64,000 nt of DNA from assembly GCF_008807375.1 (NCBI RefSeq), contig NZ_CP043311.1:1654001-1718000 (forward strand). The letters are read 5' to 3'. Below are positions 58,701 to 64,000 of the stretch, piece by piece. Each line of letters opens with the position of its first letter. Positions within the stretch are counted from its first letter, which is position 1. The notes below the pieces were generated by a model that was not told where the DNA came from, did no database searches, and saw nothing but the letters and a program-made list of their open reading frames with translations. The DNA is from Pseudomonas lalkuanensis. GTDB lineage: Bacteria; Pseudomonadota; Gammaproteobacteria; Pseudomonadales; Pseudomonadaceae. The translations under genes and the position numbers were made by a program.

Positions 58701-59972
58701 TTCACCGGTGGGGCTGGCAACGACACCCTGATCGGTGCAGCGGGTGACGATGTGATGAACGGCGGTGCCGGTAACGACACGCTCAGTGGGGGGGCGGGCA
58801 ATGACATACTCAATGGCGGCACGGGTGCTGACAGCATGAGTGGCGGTACCGGCAACGATACCTTCTATGTCGATAACGTGCTCGACTCGGTGAACGAGGC
58901 TGCTGGGGCCGGGGTGGACATGGTCCGTACGACCCTTGCCAGCTACAACCTGGGGGCCAATGTCGAGAACCTGGCCTATATCGGGAGCAGCAACTTCACG
59001 GCGGTAGGGAACGGACTGGCGAATGTGATCGCCGGTGCCGTGGGGAACGACACCCTGAGTGGCGGTGGTGGGGATGACACCTTGGTTGGTGTAGATGGTA
59101 ACGATGTCCTCAACGGCAACACAGGGGCCGACCGGATGGTCGGGGGTGTCGGTGACGACACCTTCTATGTAGACAACGTGCTGGATACGGTAGTCGAGAG
59201 CGCGGGTAGCGGGAGCGACATGGTCCGCACGACGCTGTCCAGCTACACGCTGGGAGCCAATCTCGAGATACTGGTTTCTCTCGGTGGCGGGGCGTTTACG
59301 GGGACAGGTAATGCTCTGGGCAACCGTCTGGTCGGCGGCGCTGGCACTGATACCCTCGACGGCTTGGCCGGGAATGACATCCTCCAGGGGCTGGCTGGGA
59401 ATGATGTGCTCAATGGCGGCGCGGATGCCGACACGATGATAGGTGGCAGCGGTAATGACACCTACTACGTGGACAATGCACTGGACTTTGTGGCGGAGGC
59501 GATAGGCGGCGGGACCGATGTGGTCCGTACGACCCTGTCGAGCTACAGCCTCGGGACGAACGTGGAGAACCTGGTGTTCATCGGCAGTGGGGTGTTTAGT
59601 GGGACGGGTAATACCCTGGCCAACCGGATCCAGGGTGGAAGCGACGACGACACCCTCAGCGGTTTGAGCGGGAATGACATCCTGGTTGGTGGGGCCGGCA
59701 ACGACACCATGGATGGAGGTGTGGGCAACGACATCTTCCAATTCGGCGCCGGTTTCGGACAGGACCGGATACTCGGTTTTGATGCCATTCAGGCAGGAGG
59801 CCAGGACCGCTTGCATATCGCCGACCTGGGCATCACCGCGGCGACCTTTGCCGGCAGCGTTGTGATCGCTGGGGTAGGGGCCGATACCCAGGTCACCATC
59901 GGGGCCAACAGCATCACCCTGGTGGGGGTGGTCAGTGCCGATGTGACCCAGGCGGACTTCATCGTCAGCTGA
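49749..59972 (+). CDS. Giant RTX protein with two haem peroxidase modules (MopA-like), copy B
   Basis: 3407 residues, same architecture as copy A. Module 1: Asp181/His182 (FGQFFDHGLD), Arg432/Glu435 (GDGRANEN), proximal His553 (YRFGHS). Module 2: Asp1641/His1642, Arg1901/Glu1904, His2013. RTX blocks at about 901-1100 and 2333-2550, Ig-like linker at about 1305-1430, and a C-terminal Ig-like plus RTX region (about 2885-3407) identical to that of copy A. It starts MANFILSDLEFILQQ with a TTGAGGT ribosome site matching copy A. It has its own promoter and terminator, so the two genes are separate units. Probably exported by a type I system and folded on Ca2+ outside the cell. Confidence 0.9.
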   Translation: MANFILSDLEFILQQILIAEAHAAGEELSSLVPNTQVPWGLRTLDGSFNHLLGGQETVGAADELFPRMLEPVFRPAEGGTSYLGSGTVIDSQPRTISNLIVDQTISNPAAVQTFVDAGFGVLADGTQLDPAGVPFPVGTLLDLAGVPVPAGQSLFLPNTTPDEGLSAPFNTWFTFFGQFFDHGLDLVTKGGNEVVFIPLQEDDPLFVQGSPTNFLVLTRATQFAGPGADGVVGTADDTQETQNTTSPFVDQNQTYSSHPSHQVFLRAYELNANGDPVSTGRLITNRDLGLDGRFGTADDVELGGMATWAVVKAQARDILGIELTDADVGSVPLLATDAYGNFIKGPNGFPQVVFPGNVLVEGNPAAPISLVGAIRTGHAFLDDIAHSANPFNSQTGALLGVDADAVAGVDDGNAATYDNELLDAHYIAGDGRANENIGLTAVHHVFHAEHNRLVEHTKEVILASGDLAFLNQWLLTPVGAVPATPDGLNWNGERLFQAAKFGTEMQYQHLVFEEFARKVQPAVDAFLAPNGFDATINPAIVAEFAHTVYRFGHSMLTETIDRLDPNFASSEIGLITAFLNPLAFAASGATAEAAAGAIIRGTTRQEGNEIDEFVTEALRNNLLGLPLDLATINIARGRDTGIPSLNAARREFHAMTGDSQLTAYTSWVDFMGNLKHETSLINFIAAYGTHATITGATTLEAKRAAAMAIVLGTGANVPADRLDFLNSTGAWASGANGVTTTGLDLVDFWIGGLAEKQMPFGGLLGSTFNFVFETQLEALQNGDRFYYLGRLAGLNFLTEMENNSFAKMVMENTDITRLPADIFSTPAWILEVNQLAQHTGLNEAGADGIQGTADDVVGADGIAGNSDPLGDNPLLGLVVRDNPDTVGPDTNYLRYTGEDHVVLGGTAGDDILIASIGDDTLWGDAGNDRLEGGDGVDNLDGGAGDDIITDLGGDDNIKGGEGNDVIQAGNGFNLILGGGGSDFIITGEDVSETFGGTGNDFIYGAKGNLQTAGNEGDDWIEIGTQDGAPGDNFSPFARDEVPGNDVFVGGGGFDEVIGEGGDDIMVGSEGSDHFDGMSGWDWATYRGDPRGVNVDLLVNDLVEPPVPASNAGLLDRFAEVEGLSGSSFSDILKGDHADATTIPTDGELGSTLTNIALVNGLQGLLDEAFGPGVVSFSAGNILLGGAGSDIIEGRGGNDLIDGDRWLNVRVQVTGNANVTTVLSIQELIPRMLSGEINPSQLSIVREILDTDDSIDTAVFGGDRANYTVTTVGGVTTVTDNVGTEGSDTLLNIERLQFADQTLVLGGANSLPTGQLSILDASSGLVDNTPSVGQLLRASVAGVTDADNDGGTLNGRPITFIWQVETIAGSGIFQDIVTEGGDVPATAARGTFRVTAEQNGLAIRVKAIYQDDEGVLETAFSAPTADVAGVVVPTTPAAIPAESPTEPINGGVHLIRGDLQFILDQIKIAERHSAGESLLDILPNTRGAFGLRTVDGSFNNLVPGQEHFGAADQPFPNLLDQFFRNEGDEAPFAGVDNSNYATSGPGGSVVDSDPRTISNLVVDQTITNPAAVKAFLDAGLGTQAVDALGNPQFNPDGTPIILDAGGVVIPRGQPLVIPNTAPDEGLSAGFNSWFTLFGQFFDHGLDLVSKGGNGLVFIPLQPDDPLITHGRDGIAGNGDEVLPQNAFMVMTRASTTAVQAGTDGQLGTSDDIHVHVNQTTPFVDQNQTYTSHPSHQVFLREYVLDANGRPVATGRMLDGINPDGSSGGLPTWADVKAQASAMLGIELDDQDVLNLPLIATDAYGKFIPDPDTGFAQIVTAGGLQSGTPAAPIDASLAGRTGHAFLDDIAHSANPFGDHDNNPATPSQALVADADNVAGPNDGLAGTYDDELLNEHFITGDGRGNENIGLTAVHHVFHAEHNRMVEHIKAVVLASNDPDFIAEWQLSPGVWDGERLFQAARFTTEMQYQHLVFEEFARKVQPQVDVFFAPTQVYDTNINPAIVAEFAHVVYRFGHSMLTETVDRFDPTFANDSSMGLIAAFLNPLAFNQLSDGAGGTVLVSADQAAGAIVRGMTRQLGNEIDEFVTEALRNNLLGLPLDLPSINLARGRDTGVPTLNMARQEFFNATGDTQLKPYSSWLDFAMNLKHQESVVNFIAAYGTHASITGATTMADKRAAAVLLVFGGDGAPADRLEFLNGPAATTGVNDIDLWIGGLAERQMPFGGLLGSTFNFVFENQMEKLQDGDRFYYLERTAGLNFLTELENNSFAKLVMANTDALHLPGDIFSTPAFTLEVNQAAQHTGLGLSGRDDPTGTNPLLPLVGRGEGLLVYRGEDHVVLGGTAGNDRLISSIGDDTLHGDAGNDRLEGGDGNDFLFGGAGDDIITDRGGDDNIQGGEGNDVLHSGNGVDLIIGGFGNDFMIKLEDESEFFGGVGNDFILAGRANEFSFGNEGDDWIQHGMADGAAGDNFDAFGNDPIIGHDVFYGEFGIIDRMDGEGGDDIMMGNGGEGDRYVGMSGFDWAVFRDDPAGVNVDMRLRAFNEAPIAPSVASVLSRFESTEGMSGSRFSDMLRGDDADATAIATQGAYGSVLTNISLITGMQEFLGAGVTSYGAGNIILGGNGSDLLIGGGGDDLIDGDKSLNARISIRDGAGVEIGTANSLTGVITNKSGALAGTAANLTLASAALSGLVNPGQMVIVRELVNGTGFNYDTAVFTGNFDEYQVNIDNRGTTLDFSDDIITVTDTVDGRDGVDRLTGIERLQFADQALAAVPGLNSGPTGLATVSDTTPEVGTLLRASIAGVTDADNAGGAITGPVAYYWQVDDGDGVFVDIETLNAGGDADVAAGPTFRVTADLAGQSLRLKAIYKDRNGVLETVYSAGTALVSGTQVNDVPTGAPVITGASFFQGVALTATRGTIADADGTATSVFSFQWQSSTNGTVWNNVLGANTANFTPGAAQVGQMLRVLVSYTDDQGFANQVASAATAFVGGLFTGGAGNDTLIGAAGDDVMNGGAGNDTLSGGAGNDILNGGTGADSMSGGTGNDTFYVDNVLDSVNEAAGAGVDMVRTTLASYNLGANVENLAYIGSSNFTAVGNGLANVIAGAVGNDTLSGGGGDDTLVGVDGNDVLNGNTGADRMVGGVGDDTFYVDNVLDTVVESAGSGSDMVRTTLSSYTLGANLEILVSLGGGAFTGTGNALGNRLVGGAGTDTLDGLAGNDILQGLAGNDVLNGGADADTMIGGSGNDTYYVDNALDFVAEAIGGGTDVVRTTLSSYSLGTNVENLVFIGSGVFSGTGNTLANRIQGGSDDDTLSGLSGNDILVGGAGNDTMDGGVGNDIFQFGAGFGQDRILGFDAIQAGGQDRLHIADLGITAATFAGSVVIAGVGADTQVTIGANSITLVGVVSADVTQADFIVS

Positions 59973-59981
59973 GGAGGCAGC
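58419..59981 (+). repeat. 1563-bp direct repeat, copy 2 (3' end of giant peroxidase B)
   Basis: Partner of 47356-48918. It covers the last Ig-like domain and all C-terminal RTX repeats and ends 9 bp past the stop codon. Apparent full identity, against clear divergence elsewhere in the two genes, points to gene conversion or very recent duplication of the secretion/calcium-binding end. Confidence 0.9.
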
Positions 59982-60003
59982 TTGAACAGGTGACCCGCTA
60001 ACG

Positions 60004-60039
60004 AAAAGGGGTGAAGCAGCAACTGCTTCACCCCTTTTT
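60004..60039 (+). terminator. Rho-independent terminator of giant peroxidase B
   Basis: Stem AAAAGGGGTGAAGCAG / CTGCTTCACCCCTTTT (16 bp, perfect) with a CAA loop and a T-run, 31 bp after the stop. The A-run/T-run design would let it work on both strands. Confidence 0.93.
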
Positions 60040-60146
60040 CATGTCGATGAAAATCGCATTCATGCCTGCTTGATATTCCGAACAGCCGGTGCGTATTTTG
60101 TACAAGCCGCCATCCAGAGCGGCTGTAGTGCACAAGGACAACAATC

Positions 60147-61490
60147 ATGACTACCAAAGTCCGCTGCCCGCTCGCCGAGCGTCTGGCCGGCGTTGAAGAG
60201 ATCGAGTGCGTCACCCCCGACCTGAATGGAGTGATGCGGGGCAAGGTAATGACGGGAGAGGGCTTCCTCTCGGGGCGCCGTCTGCAGCTGGCGAGGGGCG
60301 TGCTGCTGCAATGCATCATGGGCGGTTACCCGCCCGCCCGTTTCTATGGCAGCGACGACGGCGACCTGGCACTGGTCGCGGAGCCGAGCCAGATTCATCG
60401 CCTGCCCTGGAGCGAGCGGCCGCGTGCCCTGGCCATCTGCGATGCCCAGGAGCTGGATGGCCGTCCTTCCGGGCTGTCGACCCGGGGACTGCTGCGCAAG
60501 GTGCTGGAGCGCTATGCGGCCCACGGCTGGAAGCCGGTGGTGGCCACGGAACTGGAGTTCTTCGTCTTCGCCCCGAATCCCGACCCGACCCAGGCCTTCC
60601 TGCCGCCGATGGGGCTGGATGGTCGGCGCGAGGTGGGCTGCTCGGCGTTCAGCGTGTCCTCCGGCAATGGCCTGCGACCCTTCTTCGAAGAGGTCTATCG
60701 CGTCATGGAGGCCTTCGGCATGCCGCGCGATACCTTCATGCACGAGATGGGCGTCAGCCAGTTCGAGATCAATTTCCTCCATGGCGATCCGCTGCTGCTG
60801 GCGGACCAGACCTTCCTGTTCAAGCACCTGCTCAGGGAGGTCGCGCTCAAGCACGGTATCCAGGTGGTTTGCATGGCCAAGCCGCTGGCGCACACGCCGG
60901 GCAGCTCCATGCACATCCACCAGAGCGTGGTGACTCTCGACGGCGAAGAGAACATCTTCAGCGATGCCAACGGTGAGGCGACTGCGGCCTTCGCCCATTT
61001 CATCGGCGGCCAGCAGGCGGCCATGGCGGATTTCACGGCGCTCTTCGCGCCGAACGTGAACTCCTACCAGCGCCTGTGCCACCCCTATGCGTCGCCCAAC
61101 AATGCCTGCTGGTCCCACGACAACCGCGCGGCCGGCCTGCGCATTCCGGCCAGCGCGCCGGTGGCGAGGAGGGTGGAGAACCGCCTGCCCGGCGCCGACG
61201 CCAACCCCTACCTGGCCATCGCCGCCAGCCTGGCGGCCGGGCTCTACGGCATGGAACAGCAGCGGCAACCGAGCGCGCCGATCCAGGGCGAGTTCGAGGC
61301 GCCGGACGAATTGCTGCTGCCCTGTACCCTGCATGCGGCGATCGAACGTCTGAAACGCAGTGATCTGGCACGTGAACTGTTCGGCAAGGAGTTCATCGAA
61401 GGCTACATTGCTACGAAGACGATGGAGCTCAGCAGCTTCTTCGATGAGATCTCCCCTTGGGAGCGGCGCATCCTCGCCTCCCAGGTGTGA
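60147..61490 (+). CDS. Glutamine-synthetase-family enzyme, probable gamma-glutamylpolyamine synthetase
   Basis: 447 residues. Glutamine synthetase catalytic barrel with metal and substrate motifs: VATELEFFVF, MHEMGVSQFEINF, PGSSMHIHQS, NSYQRL and NPYLAIAASLAAGLYG. The length and the missing adenylylation loop fit the PuuA/PauA (polyamine) branch rather than GlnA. It would join glutamate to putrescine or a related amine with ATP. AAGGA precedes the ATG. The MFS gene follows after 60 bp and may carry a substrate. Pseudomonads have several paralogues, so no symbol is given. Confidence 0.82.
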   Translation: MTTKVRCPLAERLAGVEEIECVTPDLNGVMRGKVMTGEGFLSGRRLQLARGVLLQCIMGGYPPARFYGSDDGDLALVAEPSQIHRLPWSERPRALAICDAQELDGRPSGLSTRGLLRKVLERYAAHGWKPVVATELEFFVFAPNPDPTQAFLPPMGLDGRREVGCSAFSVSSGNGLRPFFEEVYRVMEAFGMPRDTFMHEMGVSQFEINFLHGDPLLLADQTFLFKHLLREVALKHGIQVVCMAKPLAHTPGSSMHIHQSVVTLDGEENIFSDANGEATAAFAHFIGGQQAAMADFTALFAPNVNSYQRLCHPYASPNNACWSHDNRAAGLRIPASAPVARRVENRLPGADANPYLAIAASLAAGLYGMEQQRQPSAPIQGEFEAPDELLLPCTLHAAIERLKRSDLARELFGKEFIEGYIATKTMELSSFFDEISPWERRILASQV

Positions 61491-61550
61491 TCGTCCCAGG
61501 GTCGCCCGTCCGGGCGGCCCTCCCTGTACAAGGAGCCGTCTGGAGCGTCG

Positions 61551-62873
61551 ATGCATCGGATCTGGAAGTCGTTTCGCGCACTGTATTTCGCCACCCTGCT
61601 CATGCTGATCGGCTCCGGCCTGCTCAGTACCTACCTCGGCCTGCGCCTGGCGGCGGACAAGGTGGACGGACTCTGGGTCGGCGCCCTGATGGCGGCCAAC
61701 TATTTCGGCCTGATCCTCGGTGGGAAGCTGGGGCACCGGTTGATCGCCCGGGTCGGGCACATCCGCGCCTATGTGGCGTGTGCCGGGGTGGTGACGGCGG
61801 CCGTGCTCGGGCACGGGCTGATCAATTTCCTGCCGGCCTGGCTGTTCATGCGCATGCTCGTGGGCCTGGGGATGATGTGCCAGTACATGGTGATCGAGAG
61901 CTGGCTCACCGAGCAGGCTGACGCGAGCCAGCGTGGGCAGGTGTTCGCCGGCTACATGGTGGCGTCTTACCTCGGCCTGGTGCTGGGCCAGCTCGTGCTG
62001 GTACTGCATCCGGGGCTCGGGCCGGAGCTGCTGATGCTGGTGGCCATGTGTTTTGCCCTGTGCCTGGTGCCGGTGGCACTGACTCGCAAGTTGCACCCGG
62101 CGCCCTTGCATCCGGCACCGCTGGAGCCGCGCTTCTTCATCAAGCGGGTGCCGCAATCGATGACCACCGTGCTGGTGTCCGGCCTGGTGATCGGTTCCTT
62201 CTATGGTCTGGCGCCGCTCTATGCCACCGCCCAGGGGCTGCCTATCGACCAGGTGGGCCTGTTCATGGGGAGCTGCATCCTCGCCGGCCTGCTGGTGCAA
62301 TGGCCGCTGGGCTGGCTGTCGGATCGTCACGATCGCGCGGTGCTGATCCGCAGCACGGCCGCCTTGCTCGCGTTGTCGTCCCTGCCGCTGGCGATCATGC
62401 CCTCGGCGCCTCTGGAGGTGCTGTTCCCGGTGGGCTTCGTGGTCTGCCTGCTGCAGTTCAGTCTCTATCCCCTGGCGGTGGCCTTCTCCAACGACCATAT
62501 CGAGGCGGAGCGCCGCGTGTCGCTGACCGCCATGCTGCTGATCACCTTTGGCGTGGGCGCGAGCATCGGTCCGTTGCTGACCGGTGCCCTGATGAAGCAG
62601 CTGGGGCCGAACATGCTCTATGCCTTCGTCTGTTTCTGCGCCGCGGTGCTGGTACTGCGGGTGCGGCCGGACGCGGTCACCGGCCTGCACAGGGTTGAGG
62701 AGGCGCCGCTGCATCACGTGCCCACCCCGGACAACATGACCAGTTCGCCCCTGGTGGCTGCCCTGGACCCACGTGTCGACGAACGGGCGGTGCACGACCA
62801 GATGCAGAACGGCGATACCCCGCCTGCGCCGCCGACGGACGATATGCCGGAGCAACCTCAGCCGAATAAGTAG
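61551..62873 (+). CDS. MFS transporter (YcaD-like)
   Basis: 440 residues with 12 predicted membrane helices. The conserved MFS loop between helices 2 and 3 is GGKLGHRLIARVGHIRAY, and a matching loop in the second half is LGWLSDRHDRAVLIR. The C-terminal 60 residues are hydrophilic and Pro-rich. Inner-membrane carrier; the substrate is unknown. GGAG precedes the ATG. It may be cotranscribed with the synthetase gene. Confidence 0.85.
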   Translation: MHRIWKSFRALYFATLLMLIGSGLLSTYLGLRLAADKVDGLWVGALMAANYFGLILGGKLGHRLIARVGHIRAYVACAGVVTAAVLGHGLINFLPAWLFMRMLVGLGMMCQYMVIESWLTEQADASQRGQVFAGYMVASYLGLVLGQLVLVLHPGLGPELLMLVAMCFALCLVPVALTRKLHPAPLHPAPLEPRFFIKRVPQSMTTVLVSGLVIGSFYGLAPLYATAQGLPIDQVGLFMGSCILAGLLVQWPLGWLSDRHDRAVLIRSTAALLALSSLPLAIMPSAPLEVLFPVGFVVCLLQFSLYPLAVAFSNDHIEAERRVSLTAMLLITFGVGASIGPLLTGALMKQLGPNMLYAFVCFCAAVLVLRVRPDAVTGLHRVEEAPLHHVPTPDNMTSSPLVAALDPRVDERAVHDQMQNGDTPPAPPTDDMPEQPQPNK

Positions 62874-62972
62874 TGGCCCAACGCCACAACGCTTTTGCCC
62901 AATTATCGACCAGTGTGGCTACCCGAGCTTCAAGCCCAAGGCCTGCCTTGGGACTTCAAGGAGGATCTGGTC

Positions 62973-63593
62973 ATGACGTTGAGCATCTCCCTGCATCTGC
63001 TGGCCAGCGCCCCGCAGGCCGGCAACTTCCACCCCAGGCTGGTTCCTGAACTGGGGGAGGAGGGGGTGGACCGGTTGCATCGGCAACTGGTGGCACGCGT
63101 ACTCAACCTCCCACCGCTGGGCTTCAGTGAGCGAATCTTCTGGATCGAGGATGGACCGGACGAGGCCCTCGAAGCCCTGGCCGAGGATAACGACTGGATG
63201 GTGGTGGGCCAGCCGGTCGGCGACCTGGGGGAGCGAATGCGACGAATCGCTGCCCTGGGCCTTTCCGAGAACGATGCCGTGGTACTCATCGGCCAGTATT
63301 GTCCAACGCTGGATGCCGATTACCTGTCAGCCGCCTGCGAGGCGCTCGATCACCATCACGCAGTACTGGGGCCGACCGAAGACGGGCGCTACATGTTGCT
63401 CGGGCTGCGCCTCGTCGATCCACGCCTGTTCGAAGCCATACCCTGGGGCAGTGATCAAGTACTGGCCATGACCTGCGAACGCTTGCAGGAGCTGGAGTGG
63501 CGGCACGGACTGCTGCCGTCGCTCTGGGTGCTGGACAGCCCCGAACACCTGCCTCGCCTGGGGCGAATGGGTATCAAGCTGGGGGTTGCCTGA
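62973..63593 (+). CDS. DUF2064 / TIGR04282-type nucleotidyl- or glycosyltransferase-like protein
   Basis: 206 residues with a GT-A-like pattern: GERMRRIAALGLSENDAVVLIGQYCPTLDADYLSAACEAL and VLGPTEDGRYMLLGLR, matching the DUF2064 family, which is related to MobA/CofC-type transferases. The metal/nucleotide motif usually seen as G(S/T)DxP is here GQYCPTL, so activity may be changed. AAGGAGG decides the ATG at 62973; the upstream TTG-started frame is not needed. Confidence 0.68.
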   Translation: MTLSISLHLLASAPQAGNFHPRLVPELGEEGVDRLHRQLVARVLNLPPLGFSERIFWIEDGPDEALEALAEDNDWMVVGQPVGDLGERMRRIAALGLSENDAVVLIGQYCPTLDADYLSAACEALDHHHAVLGPTEDGRYMLLGLRLVDPRLFEAIPWGSDQVLAMTCERLQELEWRHGLLPSLWVLDSPEHLPRLGRMGIKLGVA

Positions 63594-63654
63594 AGGCGGA
63601 TGGACGAAACGACCGGGCCAGGCTCTTTAGGCAGCAGCCTGGCCATCGTTCGAA

Positions 63655-64000
63655 TCAGAAGAGTTCGTCTTTCTCGAAGCGTCGTGCTTCGCGTTGCAAC
63701 TGGTAGACGAAGCGTTCGACGTTGCGCTGCACCAGTCCGCTCATCTTGTGGAAGCGAATGCCGGCGAAGCTCATGCCGAGCTTTTCGTCGAAGCTCAGAT
63801 GGCGCAGTTCCACGGGGGTGGTGATGGGGCCGATGGGCATCCTGGCGGTGAAGCGCTCATAGACCTGCCCCGTTTGCAGGCGGCCGCTCAGGTCGCCTTC
63901 GAAGCGCAGTTTGCAACCGGTGGCGGAAATATCCAGCATCACGCCCTTGACCGGTGCCGACAGCCTGTCGCCGTCCAGTTCGATGGGCACCAGCTGGGTT
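63655..64000 (-). CDS. YcgR-like PilZ-domain flagellar brake protein, C-terminal part (runs off the window)
   Basis: About 114 C-terminal residues are visible; the start lies beyond the right edge. PilZ motif [11 protein letters not shown] (the D-x-S-x-x-G cyclic-di-GMP signature), then [15 protein letters not shown] and a C-terminal helix [19 protein letters not shown], as in YcgR. Such proteins slow the flagellar motor when cyclic-di-GMP is high. The N-terminal YcgR domain and the RxxxR part of the site are outside or at the edge of the window. Confidence 0.8.
   Translation of the reverse strand, partial: TQLVPIELDGDRLSAPVKGVMLDISATGCKLRFEGDLSGRLQTGQVYERFTARMPIGPITTPVELRHLSFDEKLGMSFAGIRFHKMSGLVQRNVERFVYQLQREARRFEKDELF

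Noticed and set aside
55581..59816. Very long minus-strand open frame (over 1400 codons) opposite giant peroxidase B; similar frames at 38791-41871 and 46357-48924
   Set aside because: Antisense of GC-rich repetitive coding sequence. The translations are His/Val/Gly-rich with no family resemblance, and the plus strand has clear peroxidase and RTX domains.

Overview
The window looks like chromosomal DNA of a Pseudomonas-type gammaproteobacterium. It is GC-rich, with strong third-position GC bias that leaves long antisense open frames. The gene sets are typical of pseudomonads: msuEDC with sfnR genes, a nitrate reductase-flavoprotein fusion beside nirBD, a YcgR-type PilZ protein, a gamma-glutamylpolyamine synthetase and PPK2. 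The genus is inferred from gene content only; there is no rRNA or tRNA gene in the window.

Layout. 1-4 kb: the 5' end of a GlxA-type regulator, two cysteine hydrolases, an inositol-monophosphatase-like enzyme, a cold-shock protein and a methyltransferase. 4-11.7 kb: assimilatory nitrate/nitrite reduction. A molybdopterin nitrate reductase fused to a CysJ-like diflavin reductase is divergent from nirBD. Both transcripts start at sigma54-type promoters and carry leaders with A1/G4 hexaloop hairpins overlapping a terminator, the hallmark of ANTAR (NasT-type) antitermination. 12-15.8 kb: ChaC, a NarL-type response regulator and its convergent sensor kinase. 15.9-21.8 kb: the first of three very large secreted RTX haem peroxidases. 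22-32 kb: lipoproteins, a DUF3302/HlyD-like pair, PPK2, an MltF-like lytic transglycosylase, an outer-membrane barrel, a ToxR/ToxS-like pair, a short CsrA paralogue, a repeat-rich 0.7 kb gap and two unknown envelope genes. 32.3-37.7 kb: sulfonate/sulfone sulfur scavenging (msuE-msuD-msuC-sfnR, with a second sfnR divergent). 38-60 kb: two 10 kb paralogous genes, each coding for two complete animal-type haem peroxidase modules plus RTX calcium-binding repeats. 60-64 kb: gamma-glutamylpolyamine synthetase, an MFS transporter, a DUF2064 protein and the C-terminal part of a YcgR-like PilZ protein.

The most notable system is the peroxidase array: five peroxidase modules in three genes, all with the myeloperoxidase-type catalytic residues. 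By family they resemble the MopA-type calcium-binding haem peroxidases linked to Mn(II) oxidation and superoxide production. The two giant genes share a matching upstream architecture: the same -35/-10 boxes with identical spacing, then a small ORF of 29 or 30 codons beginning MS-x-VS and ending in FHGPP plus two residues, then about 200 nt, then the peroxidase. They also share a 1563-bp apparently identical 3' end, which points to recent gene conversion or duplication. The small ORFs appear to be an undescribed element. No type I ABC exporter for these proteins lies in the window.
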